NCBI GenBank assembly: GCA_000328365.1
Contig: KB293691.1
Location: 29,586-93,585, forward strand
Length of the DNA: 64,000 bases
DNA from: Capitella teleta
Lineage: Eukaryota; Annelida; Polychaeta; Capitellidae
Direction of reading: 5' to 3'
Under the pieces are notes generated by a model, which did no database searches, had not been told where the DNA came from, and was given only the letters and a program-made list of their open reading frames with translations. The position numbers were made by a program, and so were the translations under genes. Each line of letters opens with the position of its first letter. Positions within the stretch are counted from its first letter, which is position 1. This document shows, piece after piece, positions 20,401 to 33,609 of the stretch.

Positions 20401-23400
20401 GGTTCTAGTCTTGCACCCCAAAAGAACTATATCAAGTGATGCCTAATTCTATTGTTTTAACTCACGTTGGGCATAGTTGTTGTAATCTGAGCTTGGTCGT
20501 CCCTGTCCGACAAACAGCGTCAGGGTGACAAGCAGAAAAACCGACCAGCGGCCACTCTTGCAGGCCAACAGATCCATGGATGAACATCTAGCAGATTGCT
20601 ACCATGCCCATCGCCTCCTCACTTGGCTAATCCATTGGTATCCACTGCCTGCATTTGACGACCACGTCTTCTCTCGCCGTCTTCTTGTGCCGTTATGGAG
20701 GTGGCACAGCGGCACTGTCAGTGTGTTGGTCGATAGGCAGCGCGGCAGATCGAACAGTTCGCTCGCAGTGGGATAATTCGATCTACTCGGCGCAGCCTCC
20801 TGCGTTGGCTATTGCGAAGGAGGGTTTGGCCGCTTTAAGAGCAGCGACATGGCTGCTCTACCATCTCCTCCGATTCTCATCAATGAACGTACATTGCATG
20901 CAACAGATGGGAACTACTAGTATGTTATGCAAATGAAACTTATCTTATGGAGCATGTATACTTTTCCCTTGGGACTCCACATCTTACCCAACAACTCATA
21001 ATTGATGCTGTTGGTGATTCACTCGCTTACATAACGCGTACGCCTGCACAGCAATGCTCAGATTTACCCATCCAGCCTTATTCTGACATGTAGCTTCATA
21101 AGCCCTGCTGACCCCGACCGCCAAGAGCTGCCAATCAAAGCGCTCTCATTAAAGGGTCTTCACATGAGATCCACTTATTCCGCTGGTTTGACGCTCTCGT
21201 ACAATCATCACAAAACGCTGCCCCATCATTATACTTAGCGCATAGAAGCCGCACATACACCCAAAGATGTCGAAGCTTGTTCCAAACAAGACATGCATGC
21301 CACATTATGTCAGGATTGCCTAATGAGCCTCTGACGTCACACAAGCGTAACGATGCCGCTCGGTTGATCGTAACCAATGTGATTGGGCCTTGGCAATCTA
21401 CCAAAGCACATTTTCCAGTTCAAAGTAAATAGCCATGATTGGTCAGAGAAGCACATTAGCCCTGATGAAGAAACATTTTTTCCATGCTCACTGCATGCAA
21501 CCATCGGTTAATGGAGCAGAATAATGCTTCACATGCACCATTCCACTTCATTCGGATCTGGACAACATAATAAGTAGCCATTGTGGATAATCTAAACCCT
21601 GCCCACAATTCACCAAGCCTTTCAGGTCTAGATAGTGGAGCTGTTGAGCACTTGGTAAATGGTGTAAAACTGTAAATTATATTCGGCTGGAGTACGAATC
21701 CGAAATTTGCGAGAAAATAAAACACTAAAAAATTCAACTTGGCACCATGGTGATTCTATCCTGATATCGGGAACTTTGCCTTTGGTCCGTATCAAGTGGG
21801 TGGTTTCAGATATGTAAACCTAATTTGATTAGCTGCACCTGACGGCCAACTCCTTCTTAGACAAGCAATAAAATATTGGTTAATTATTCAGCCCAGCTGA
21901 CATGTCATGTACTCGACTGTAGCATACAGCCACATATGAGCCTCAGCTGACCTCATCTTCTTAAGGCGAATCCCAGGCTTCGATGGTTACTGCAATTAGT
22001 CCCTTGCATGCCTTATAAAATAATGTAATTAGGCCACTTACATGTACCCAACTGTACACCATTTCATGGTTTAGAGCCATACACCATTCGACACTCTCCT
22101 GAGCCGTATCAAATGGTGCACATTGGAGAACAGGGTACATTAAACTGGTAATTACCTGGTTTGCTTAGAAGCGATCGCACCGAGTTCAAGCACCAACGCG
22201 ACCATAAACCATGCTAGGATTCCCCCAGATGAGCCATTACCCTACTCATTAGGCAAGCAGTTATTTACAACTCAGTCCTATATTTTATTGAAGCAAACGG
22301 TTCGTTTCTGTTTTCACTTACTTTTCACCAATTATTCCTCCCCAATGGGCTCGATTTTCCGGACAGAAACGAACGAGTAAACGCGTTTGGTTCGGAGGCT
22401 TTTTTGTTTGGAGCGAGAGGATAAGCATTGTGCAGAGTCACGTTGTCTTGTTTGAACGACTCAAAGCTTGCCAAATAAGACCCGATCACCTGTCCTTGAA
22501 GGTATTGTAACCATCAGGGCAGCCGGCAGAGTATCTTGCAATGTCCTCAGCGAGCATATCCGTGTCGCTGCATGATGAGTATCCATGCATCTTATTTATA
22601 GACCATCTGGAAATAACCCTAGTGTCGATTACATTGGCAGAAATGAGATGGAATGGGTCTCTTTTTTTTTAAATTGAATAACGTTTTGATAACGATAGAT
22701 GAAGGGCAGTAAAAACTGACTGATTAAAAGACGCTAGATCCAGAAGGTTCTTCTCAAAATTCGACGCAGCTGCAGCTCAATCTATCGGTAATGACATCTG
22801 ACATAAGAATATGAAAACACCCCCGGCGATATGCAATGCAATGGACAGAAGACGAGGCGCTGAGAGCTCTCCAGTCGCGGACATATACAAACGCCACTTT
22901 CGGTCTGCTTGATGAGGAGTTATATATCCCCATTCATGAGTACTGAATCGATGTCATCAATGATAAACGCTGGAGATTGAGTAAGAGTTAAGTCACAATC
23001 ATTCGAAATCGATCCTTACCAAGAAATTCACTCAGTTACAAATCATCGTCTTATTCTTTTGTACGTTTGCGCTTGTATTCCGCATATATTATATATATAC
23101 ATATATATCTTACATGATGTAACATATATTACATTATAGGATAATGTAATAACGACAAGTAAATTTAAGTGTTTGCAGTAAATAAAAAACCTAACACGAA
23201 ACTGAATACGCCACTCTGCGCCACCCACTGTCGATGTCAATCAAATATTTGTCCATTTCATGTGTCCATTGCGTTCACTCTTCAATGACCCATAAGGCAA
23301 GTTGAAGTGAGGGGAATTTCGCTCCCTAATGCACCACCCTCCTCCTTGCCAAAAGGTGCGCTGACCGATATGCATATTAATACGAAATTGATCTACGGCT

Positions 23401-25730
23401 CCAGCAGAAGATGACTATTAGGCGGCAATGTAAATGTCCGGCCACTGATGCCTCTCTCTGTGTTATAAGTAATTCATTCAATTAAATATCCCTGGAGTTC
23501 GCCTGCGTCGACCAAACACCCATAGATGGTTGCTTTCCCTTAGAAGTTGGTGTCATCTCTCTTGCAATTAAAGTTCCCAAATCCCAAAATTTTGACCCAT
23601 GTATTTAGCGCCATACTTCTAATTATTATGGCATACTGACGATAGAAATAGACGAACGTTGCTGTATTGCATTGTACAGACAAGGTTTCACTCGGCCCCA
23701 TTCCTTTTGCCAATTTCTACTCCACCTCACCCCATTATCGCTCAATTCCAGAATACAATACTTTGCTAAAGAAGACATTTCAGCCAATTAAGTGTATTCA
23801 TGAAGGACTGGAGCCTGCGCCGAGCACCAAAAGTCGATAAGAAAGAAGGACATGAGGCCTCCGACCTTGGCTCGATTCTCAGGAATAAAAGGCACCCACT
23901 ATATTACGCTCCTTCAAAGCTTCCTTCGAACTCCTTCGAAGCTTCATTAAAATAACTCATTAAGAGTTATATATTTTTTATAAATCAGATATTTAATATT
24001 TTAATGACCTCTCTCTGGATGTTAAATAAATGCCATATATATATATATATACAGCTACAGTATCAAAATTGGGGTCAAGTCAAACTTCCCAGGGTATACG
24101 AGCATTGTCGTTCCATGTTTGCTTCCCTTCCAAATGGTCAAGGCAATTGGGATCCTGCGGAATTTACGCTTTGCATCGGCTCGATCTTGTCTGATGTGAC
24201 AGCGAATGAATCTGTATTGCAATTGCATTCGGCAATGATTGTCAGGGATTCAGTCGGATGACAGTAATTGTCAAAATGGCTTTGGCGGTTGACAAACGTA
24301 ATTCAGACTTACCGAGAACAATGCTATTAATATCAATTGTGAGTGACACGAAAACTGCTTTTAAAACATCGTCATCTATGAATATTCCCAGAGGAAATAA
24401 CCTCAGAGTTATATTCCATTGTCAGAAATCATGTCAAATGATAGTTTGGCTGGTGGCTCTGAACCTCGGACCAACAATTGCTTTCAATTAAAGCGGCTGC
24501 TTGGGAGCTGTTCCATAATTGCATCCAGGCCAAAGGAGAATGGATGAGCATCAATCAGAACAAGAAGCAGATATGACATCGTTATCTATCTTCCAAGACA
24601 AATTGCATGTCGAGAAAACCAGATAGGATTGCGCTCGGCTCACACGTCTCCGGGCAAAGTGCAATGGGCTGAACAAAAAGGTATATTGAATGTCTTCATC
24701 GGGTGAAGTTGACTGAGGGGTGTGGCTGAACCGCATGCCTCCTTCAGATATGAGCGATTGTGGTATCCGTACGTAAACAGGATTTATTAGTTTCCATCCA
24801 GATGATTCTGGTGCATCTTGAGGCAGTGGCATTGTAGGTATGGATCAGCATTAATTTAAATATTCCCTGGTTTCATTTGATGGTACCTCCCTACTTCTCT
24901 CAGCCCCCCCCCCCCACACACACACACAATCAATGGCACCGGTGTAAACATGTTGCCATACATACAAATAGATTCTAATTTCCACAGCAAAAAGCTGCAA
25001 TAAAAAACACGACAGCCTGCATTGGTCTAATTTTGTGGCTGAGCCCTTATCTGGCTGTATTTACGGTGAGGCTGCACATGTAACGACTGCAATGTACTTG
25101 TGTGGATACAGAGGCATTTTTGTTCTGGAGGTCATCGCATCTGGATTTGGTATCGATCCCCTGTCTTTAGGCAAGCCACATTAATCGAATTTGTCTAAAA
25201 ATTGCATTTCATTCCTATTCATGTTTCCTCTGGACCAATATATACAATGTAACCGCATTGTTTCGCTGTGACATTCAATAGAATGATAGGAAAAACCAAT
25301 ATCACTGAGTATATGCAAGAGAACATGGGTATACAGAGTCAGATCACTCTCACACAAGGCCTGGTAGAAATCTTTTCTGGTCGTTACAAATCTCTGAAAA
25401 TGTCAAATAATCAGATTGATGTCCATGTCTGGAGAATCACAATTCCTTTGATTCTTGCTTTTTCCCTGCAGGATTTGATCCATCGATGACATGGCCGTGG
25501 TTCTGACACGAAGATAGAACAGACTTTGGAGAGGTCACATTCGAAGGTTGTACACGTAGCTGCAAATAGGTTATTATCCCCCAAATAGGCCTTTTGGTCC
25601 GTTATCCTCTTATATTTGGCAATTTGGGGCATTGTGGGTGAAATTGTTGGTCGTGGCCGATGCATTTGCAGTCAGTAGAATAGAGGTGTGTTATCCAGAT
25701 GACATATGGAGACAAGCTTTTTCCTTGCAT

Positions 25731-26090
25731 GTTAGTATACAAGATCAGACATCGGCCTGATGTCTGATCTTGTCTACCCATTGTGATAAATTGGGCATAG
25801 CCTGTCCCGTATAGCTGAGCTACTCGCAGATTCGCACGAAATTTTAATTAAACGTCTAAAATTCCTACTATTAGGTGTGTAAAGAAAGATACAGAAAAGA
25901 AAAAATCGAGCGCAAATTTTATAAAGTATTTTTAAATTGTTCACAATTTGAGCGTTTTCGGTGCTCCAAAACCGGAATCTGCGATAATTGAGTGAACGAA
26001 TGAAAGGGTTGCCATGGCAACGTGTATGAAGTTGGAGACAAGCAAGCGATGATCGCTTTTCGTGAGTGATGTCTGATATTGTATACTGAC
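25731..26090. mobile_element. Possible MITE with 23-bp terminal inverted repeats
   Basis: The outer 23 bases at each end are inverted copies with two mismatches; both contain AGTATACAA and ATCAGACATC. The left end also forms a perfect 15-bp hairpin (25739-25753 with 25759-25773, five-base loop), so the motif occurs three times. No transposase is present and no clear target-site duplication was seen, so the family is unknown. Confidence 0.45.
26008..26021. promoter_or_regulatory. RFX X-box palindrome
   Basis: GTTGCCATGGCAAC is a perfect palindrome matching the RFX X-box consensus. It lies inside the possible MITE and about 600 bases from the candidate receptor promoter. Confidence 0.4.
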
Positions 26091-26519
26091 AGGAAGAAGC
26101 TCTCCTAAATAACATCACATTCACAATTATGTGCTGTCAAGCATGCTTCAAAAGATCAAAGAGCTACAAGTACTTGCTTTTTGTTGATTTTGACGATGGC
26201 CAATTTTATAGATGTTGGATGACAATCAAGGACAATGAATAATTAATGATTTGCTTGTTTCGGGTTGTTGTCTTTGGGGGAAGGGGGGTATTGCAGTAAG
26301 GCAATATCTTACCAACGTGCTCAAATAAATTAAGATACAACAAAATTTGGAGAGAACAGTTGCTCGCAGCTTCCAAGAACACTCCACTGCAAAGCCAAAT
26401 ATTGGTTGAATATCATGGGAATTGACAGTCGAATTGTCCGGATATCTAAAGTCGAATCCGAGTATCAGCACATCTGAGTCACAAACTTATGATTCGGGTG
26501 CTTTAATTTAATAACTCAC

Positions 26520-26574
26520 CAGAGTAAACGGCAGCCCAGCCAATCAAAAGAAGATAAACAGCAAGGAAAGACAT
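26520..26574 (-). CDS. Candidate signal-peptide exon of the nAChR-like gene
   Basis: The ATG opens MSFLAVYLLLIGWAAVYS, a textbook signal peptide with Val-Tyr-Ser before the likely cut. The exon ends with one extra base at a strong donor (gtgagt). The shared mature exon at 10300-10493 needs exactly one base; joining gives GCT (Ala) and the run [18 protein letters not shown] box sits 45 bases upstream of the ATG. The link is inferred from phase, strand and fit, since phase-1 signal exons are common in secreted proteins. Confidence 0.65.
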
Positions 26575-26611
26575 TTGGATTTCTATTAAGTTCTATGACT
26601 GAGCTCGGCTG

Positions 26612-26619
26612 CTTTTATA
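26612..26619 (-). promoter_or_regulatory. TATA box upstream of the candidate first exon
   Basis: TATAAAAG on the minus strand, 45 bases before the ATG, followed about 18 bases later by an initiator-like TCAGTC. The 5' UTR would be only about 15-25 bases. Confidence 0.5.
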
Positions 26620-26639
26620 TTTCGGAGGAGTATCCGAAT

Positions 26640-29179
26640 GCAACTCGTTACATCGTCATCAGTCAATCAAATCGTCTGAATTCAAAATGCATTGCACTCT
26701 CAGCCATACGTGTCCAATAGTGATGGCTGGCGCTGAGCGGGTCAGTCGGTTGAACCACCTTGCTCATAATCCGCTGTCGTCTTCGAAGTGGAAGGTCACG
26801 AGGTCGGGCCTCGATTAGCACACACGTTATGATTCTGAATGGAATTCCTTGAAGACCAAGCAAAGCTGCCCAACTACATAACAGGACCCGGGCCATTTGC
26901 ACTGTGTGTGGAATTACTCAGGATAAAGTTCCCTTGGGCTCTGTTGATAGCACGAAAAACACCGGTTCTACTTGGTATCTGGGACCCACATGAGACAAAA
27001 GCATAGGAGTGGGGTGGGCTTGCTTTTGTTCACTATGGGATGGAGAACACGTGCGTCACTTGTGTATTATTCACAATTGTCATACATAAGAGTGGCGACT
27101 GGCTTCACGGAGACCTCTCCGTTATGCTGGCAACGTGTTGACCCCGATGACCCCGTACCGGTGTGGCTCTGATTCGGACAAAGACTGTCTCAGTAGTACA
27201 TGGTGTTGAATGTGACGCAAGCAGATTTATCTCTGCGGATGATTGCGACGCAGCCTGGGGTTACTTGGCGTCATCTTGGCGTGGTTTATGTGCCGGCAAG
27301 ATAAGAGGAAGCAAGCTTATCTATTCTCAATCGATACAGAGAGGTAGAAAAAGCGTCCATACATTGTACATGCAGTTTAGTCGAGGATATTTTAGGGCAT
27401 TAGCTTGCTTTTTATTGTCCTTTCAGGTAGGGATATACATAAAAAATAGTTTACATTCACCGGGGCTGAAATTAAAGAGCCCATACGATGCATAAAATGC
27501 AATCTCTTTGAGTCTACGAGCCGCTCATTTGAGTACACGTTCTACGAGGAAATACCTATAGCCCTTTATCTTAGTTTATGTACGGCATTTAATTGCTCTT
27601 ATTTAGTTAATCTCTGTCGCAGAATTTGGTGGCATATCGTCTGATGTCTGATTAAAGGGCAAGGTCGACTCTAGCGTCCGAATTTGGTGTCGGTTTTTAC
27701 GCGAGGGTTTTTTTTATGAGGAAGAGCCTCCGAACAGGGAGAGGGTGACTCCGAATGAGAGCAATTTGATTCCACATATAGTGTATCAATAACAGCACGA
27801 GGTATTAGTGATAACTAATTTACTGACCGTCAATTCAGACAATCAGACCAAATACTCGTATAACGAGTTAAATTGCTGCGCCAATTATTGTTGGTAATAG
27901 CAAAAAACAAAAACAAAAAACAAAACAATGTTTATCAGTTCGTGCTGTCTGTCAGACATTTATAAAGTATTCATTCCTTATTTTTCTCCATGTCAATTAT
28001 GTTTCAATTATCTTTCAATTATCTTTCAATTAACTTTCAATTATTTTTCGCTTGCAAAATGATCGCTGTTTACGTTCTTTCTAAAAAAGAAAGAAAAATA
28101 TTTGTCAAACGCTTTCGTCTCTTCCTCTGGATTTGAAAAATTGTATCAACATTTTATTTTTACATGTATATATTTTTTTTTTCCATATACATTAAACTTA
28201 TTATCTTCAATTGCGCCGGACAAGTTCGATGCATGACATTAAATTTTGAAACTTGTCATCGGATTTGACATTGAAAATAAAAAATAACTACGTAAATATT
28301 ACGATAAATTAATGCCATGTTTTTCACTATCCAACTCAGTTTTGTTTTCATTCGTCTGAATGCAATCTAAATATGGTGATTCATAGAGCACCCGAGCTGA
28401 CAGAAAAAGCAATTGAGGAGCCTCACTACTCCACCCAACACTTGGGTCTGCGTAGATTCAAATATGCTGGACTTGGGTTGACAGGGAATAGTGGCAAGCC
28501 TCACATACAAGTGGGGGAAGGGCAGCACTGAGAGTGCTGGACGCGTATAGAGGGGGTTTCGAATTAGAGTCGGCCATCTGTATATTTTGATGCATGCATA
28601 CGTCGTATGCAACTATTCCAAAATCAATTGACATAAGATGTTAAATAGTACGCCTCCTTCTTCTACAATTGAATTTATCTTAGTGTTTGTCCGTTTGTGG
28701 AATGACCTATTTATTCTGTTCGATTTTCTGCATTCACGTAACCTGCTGTCGAAAGAGGGAACTGTATGAGGAATCCAAATTTCACACTGAATAATAGATG
28801 GAAAAGATTCTGTGGGCAATATAACAAAAGTGCCATGCAGATAGAGAAAAAGGTGTAAATTGGCTTTCGAGACAAAACAGCGATATCTCTTCTTTACGTA
28901 CAAGGCCATTGGATGAAAATTGGTTGAGGCATGGAACAGTGTTGACGAGAATCTCAATGGAAGGGTGGGTAAATGTGACATGATTAACTCATTAAATGCA
29001 ATTAAAAGCGCTGCAGTCGGAGCACCAGGAAATGAGGTGTGATGGTGGCCAGCCCTTCGATGAACATTACTTTTTGAACTGTGTGTTCACTTGGTTTTAT
29101 GGTTGCTCATGGAATTTCGCGATAAAGAGAAACTGTGTTTTAAGACACAGATTTGGCTCACAGATGAATTGAGGCTTGT
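26640..29179. other. Non-coding stretch
   Basis: No recognisable gene. AT-rich from about 27.5 kb, with the minisatellite at 27992-28046 and A/C-rich runs near 27900. Confidence 0.5.
27992..28046. repeat. 11-bp minisatellite, about five copies
   Basis: Imperfect tandem units of the form TTTCAATTATC. Confidence 0.85.
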
Positions 29180-29259
29180 ATTTTTTTTTTTCTTTTTTTT
29201 TTTTTTTTTCCTTTATTTTTTCTTTTACTTTTTTTTTTCTTCTTTTTTTGAGGGGGGGG
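29180..29259. repeat. T-rich low-complexity tract followed by a G run
   Basis: Nearly pure T with single C or A interruptions, ending at a run of nine or so G. Confidence 0.9.
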
Positions 29260-29889
29260 GGTACTTGGTGAAGCATTTTTCTCCCGGATTGACTTACGTT
29301 TTACGTGAATGGATTTCATTGATGGCATCAACTCTGTGGCCACCAACTATAGCAAAGTAGAAGCGCACATCCAAATTCAAATTGCTGCACAAATGACATA
29401 TTCTTATTCACAAAATGCTGTGCAGTGAATAGTCAATTTGCCTCGCAGATAACATCTACATTTATTGTGCCATTTACAGTAATGTCCAAGATTGAAATCA
29501 AAGAATCCGAGACCAAATTCTTTGTTGGAATGCTCACGTGGGCTGAACAGAAAACCAGAATCAAAACCATCACAGAAATAGATTTGATTGTGACGTAGTG
29601 ACTCCAGGGCTACGTCATTTATGCACTAGTTCGATGGTAAACTCCAAGCTCGTAATAACGAAGACTCAACCAATCACTTCATATTGGCTTTAATTTACCT
29701 TCAATAAAATATTCTAAAGAGGGTATCACAAATAATAGAGTTATAAAAATAATAAAGGTATACGGTCGTTTTGGGGTGTTGGTGAGTAGCGTGTGTTAGT
29801 GTGCTGGTGGACCAGTCGAGATTCCTTCAGTATAACACATAAAATAAATTCTAACAAACATTAATTGAATTAGCAATATCTTGGTGCAA

Positions 29890-30175
29890 CCAGATTCCTT
29901 GTCAAGACTGTCATTTCTGGAGTCGTCGTGGTCATTACGGCCATCTTAGACATCAGGTTCATCACGGTCATCATCGTCATCATGGTCATCAGGGTCTTCA
30001 TGGTAAGTATGGCCATCAGGATCACCACAATAATCATGGTAATCAGGGTTGTCAGGGTCACCAGGCTCATCGTGATCTTCAGGGTCATCATGATATTCGG
30101 GGTCATCGGGCATCTTGGTCATCATGGTTTTCTGGGTCATCAGGGTCTTCACGGTAAGTATGGCCATCAGAGTTA
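29890..30175. repeat. GGTCATCA-type minisatellite
   Basis: Imperfect 9-15 base units built on GGTCATCA, GGTCTTCA and similar. A longer block (ATCAGGGTCTTCA followed by GGTAAGTATGGCCATCAG) recurs about 150 bases apart. Both strands are partly open because the repeat is in multiples of three; this is repeat structure, not evidence of a gene. Confidence 0.85.
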
Positions 30176-30532
30176 TTGTCTCAGACATCACGGTCTGGTC
30201 TTCATAACTTAGTCGATCGGTTTGGCTTGTGGTTTGGCTCTGGCTGAGCTTTTTTCACCATCTTTGGTCATCTTCGTCATTAAGCTGTTTGTATTTTCAT
30301 TCATCATCTTTGCCAAATTTTCAGGAGATATTCTTTGTGTGATACTTGTTTATCTGTATCCTTGTCAATCTGTTCGTTTTCGTCTGCGTTGGTTCTGATT
30401 TCGTGATTCAAAATGCATTCTTGTACTGGCTTGGTTGAGTAGTCATTCAGTGGAGTAGGTATCAATAGCAAAGATGGACTCCAGGGCTCCAAGTACAGCT
30501 AGTATCCGCTTCTCACACATACCAGCAGTAGC

Positions 30533-30669
<137 letters not shown>

Positions 30670-30812
30670 CAACCTCCATGTGCTGGCTTTATCTATCATC
30701 TTAATCTTCCCTTCATAGGAACATAGTATGATTAATCCCGAAGGCCCCATTCCAAGTAAACATCAATTTATTATCTAAACTATCCTTAAACTATAGTTTG
30801 TGTATTCGGCCC

Positions 30813-31047
30813 TTATAAGTATGGCTATTAGCTCTATCAACGTTCGTTTTTATAGAGACTGACATGAATCGCCCGTGGGATACGTCCAATGGTAATTATT
30901 TATGTTACGCAATTATATGAATATGCAATTACATGTAAATGATCATTATAACTATGGCTATTAGCTCTATCAACTTTCGTTTTTATAGAGACAGAAATGA
31001 ATCGCCCGTGGGTTATGTCCAATGCTAACTACTACGTTATGCAATTA
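30813..31047. repeat. Tandem duplication, two copies of about 103 bp
   Basis: The copies start at 30813 and 30946. Both contain ATGGCTATTAGCTCTATCAA and GAATCGCCCGTGGG and differ at a minority of sites. The spacer is about 30 bases. Function unknown. Confidence 0.85.
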
Positions 31048-31689
31048 TGGGATTATACGATTATGTAATCATTAGGAATGAGATATAATACAAGTAGTAC
31101 AGGGTAAGTATATCGGCAAGTGTCGATACTGTTTAGCATGGTTATGTGCTTACAACCGAAAGTATCATAACGTACAACATAAAATAAGGATAATAAGATG
31201 AACACATGTGCATCGACTGATGTAGTACATCCTTTGTCTAAAATCTATCTCAAGACAAATGCGTACATTTGTCTTAAATCTCAGGGATGCTGCCATGAAT
31301 AGGCACTTCCCTTCTGAGGTTACAAGGGCTATCATCGCATGCGGGCTCAATGACATGACAATGATCATCATTTCTCGGTGGGCAAAATGAGATCAATCTC
31401 ATCATAATCGCATCAGTTTACATTTCATTTGGATTAAGAACTCGAGTACGGAATCAAAGTCACTGGCCGCAGCTCAACTGGCTTTTGTCTTCTTTTTAGT
31501 TATAAAGTGGCATTGATGGAGTAATAAAAATGGTACAAGTACAAGCACCTATATACACAACACACATGTAAAATATAAACGAACGAGAATATTGATGTCT
31601 ACGATACGGATTTATCGGTAACACGGCATCGAACTACGGCGTCAATGCTTTTGGCATCGAGGAGTGATGTCGTAAGGATAGTCCATCCT

Positions 31690-32110
31690 CCAGCGTCAAC
31701 TGCGGAGACTGTAGTGGTACCAGATGGTGATCAAGGTAATGCTTCAAATGGGATATGGTCCATGGTGGGGTGGCACCATATCTGGCCTGGCTTTGGCAGC
31801 AACAGCGCTTAATATAGCCATAGGCCCAGTGTTGAGCTTTCGGTTTCAGCGAGAATGCAGGGGTTACTGGAGAGTACGCTGCTAGCTCGAGGACATCGAA
31901 TGAAACAATTATGACTTGTTGAGGTGGGGTTTTAAAATAATCTGAAGGCACTGGAGGTTCTAAAGTTCAAATTGTTTAATGCAGAGATGGTTCTCTGGCG
32001 TCGACTGCGGTGGATCTACGGCGATAAAGATAATGCCCCGAAAGGGATGTGGTCCACGGCGGGGTGGCACCATATCTGGCATGGCTTCGACAGCACTGCA
32101 TGATCGTCGT
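31690..32110. repeat. Pair of diverged direct repeats, 294 bp apart
   Basis: A segment around 31690-31800 recurs around 31985-32092. Both copies share GGGGTGGCACCATATCTGGC and GTCAACTGCGG-like starts. Probably two copies of one unidentified dispersed repeat. Confidence 0.6.
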
Positions 32111-32639
32111 CAATCCTGCAGTCGGACGCCAATCATCCAATGATTACAACGAAGATTTGGGCGAGGTGGTACGGACGTCACGTCATCAGGGCGTAGGACG
32201 CGGTAGATGGCGTATCAAAATCACTTTATACTAATCTTAATTCATTATCGTTTTCGTTATCTGACTCTTGAGTTATTACACAAGGCTTAATCATCGAGGC
32301 AATACTTTAATAAGAAGTAAGGTCAGAATTAATATCACGTTTTTCTTCTTTTTTACCTAAAGATAATTAAGAGTGAGAACAGTCTGGTCTTTACATGTTG
32401 TTTACTCGTGAATAAAACCCCTAGCACCCCAATAGTTGCGTCTAATCTCCAATCGTTATCTCAATATGTCAATAAAAATATATCTGAAATTAATTCACAT
32501 GACTTTAAAACATTACGCAATTTAATAGTTGATAATTAGCTCTCTGAAATTGTTCACTCCACTTTTGTTCATTCTAAATTATTAATAGAACTTTTGCAAA
32601 TGAAACCTCATTCGTCACATTTCATGTCTTTACACGAAA

Positions 32640-32946
<307 letters not shown>

Positions 32947-33522
32947 GTAGCTACGCTAAGTGTAGTGTAAACAGATACGAAGATCATGGCGGGCAAGGAG
33001 CTCTCGCTTTTCCGAAGGGTCGATGTTTCACACCCGCAGAGGAGAAAAAAAAGAGCGAGCTAAAAAATATTCACTTACGCTACCGTCGTCTTGTCGAACC
33101 ACAAATGCTTTCGTCGCAATAACACTTGACAAAACCGTCGGTCGATTGAGTGAAACAAAACAGAACAAAACACGTGCAGCAACCTTGAGTTTGTTTTTCC
33201 AACACTCGTCGCCCCAAAATAGAAGCAATATCTAAATCACCACGCAGATGGAGCAACTCCCCGTGTCTAGAAGCAACAGAGCTCCTCGTCATACAGTGCG
33301 TCAAAGGAAACATAATGCACCCGTGCGGCAGCAGCAATCGATTGCACACAGTCGCCGCCTGGTGGTAAGTGAAGCAAGAAGCGATTGTTGCATTCGTTAC
33401 CACCAGAGGGCAGCACTATGTAGAGGTGTCGAAAGCCAGAACAATCCCTCAGCCCACGGGAAAAGCCATCAAGCAAGAAATAGATGAGAATCGCACACCG
33501 AAGTTGGCTTTTTTGCTTTTCC

Positions 33523-33609
33523 GCGCATGCGCATCCATCAACAGCCATGACACATCACAGAACAGGCGTCGATCTGAGACAAATGAATCGCCTCTGGTGC
33601 GCATGCGCA
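33523..33609. promoter_or_regulatory. Two NRF1 palindromes, possible promoter
   Basis: GCGCATGCGCA at 33523-33533 and TGCGCATGCGCA at 33598-33609 match the NRF1 site. The surrounding 33.0-33.6 kb is richer in CpG than its neighbours. NRF1 pairs often mark CpG promoters, but no transcript start or gene is recognisable beside it. Confidence 0.35.

Larger units (their letters stand above)
10494..26519. other. 16-kb stretch without recognisable genes; likely first intron of the receptor gene
   Basis: Bounded by the shared mature exon and the candidate signal-peptide exon. I found no exon with family similarity on either strand. Roughly 12.4-22.6 kb is less AT-rich than its surroundings and has few simple repeats. 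It holds a CA microsatellite, a purine tract, a short AT run near 24035-24051 and a C-run followed by CA near 24905-24930. A possible MITE lies at its right end. Confidence 0.5.

Noticed and set aside
29946-30191. Acidic 81-residue open frame on the minus strand
   Set aside because: It is a by-product of a minisatellite whose units are multiples of three; the opposite strand is equally open.
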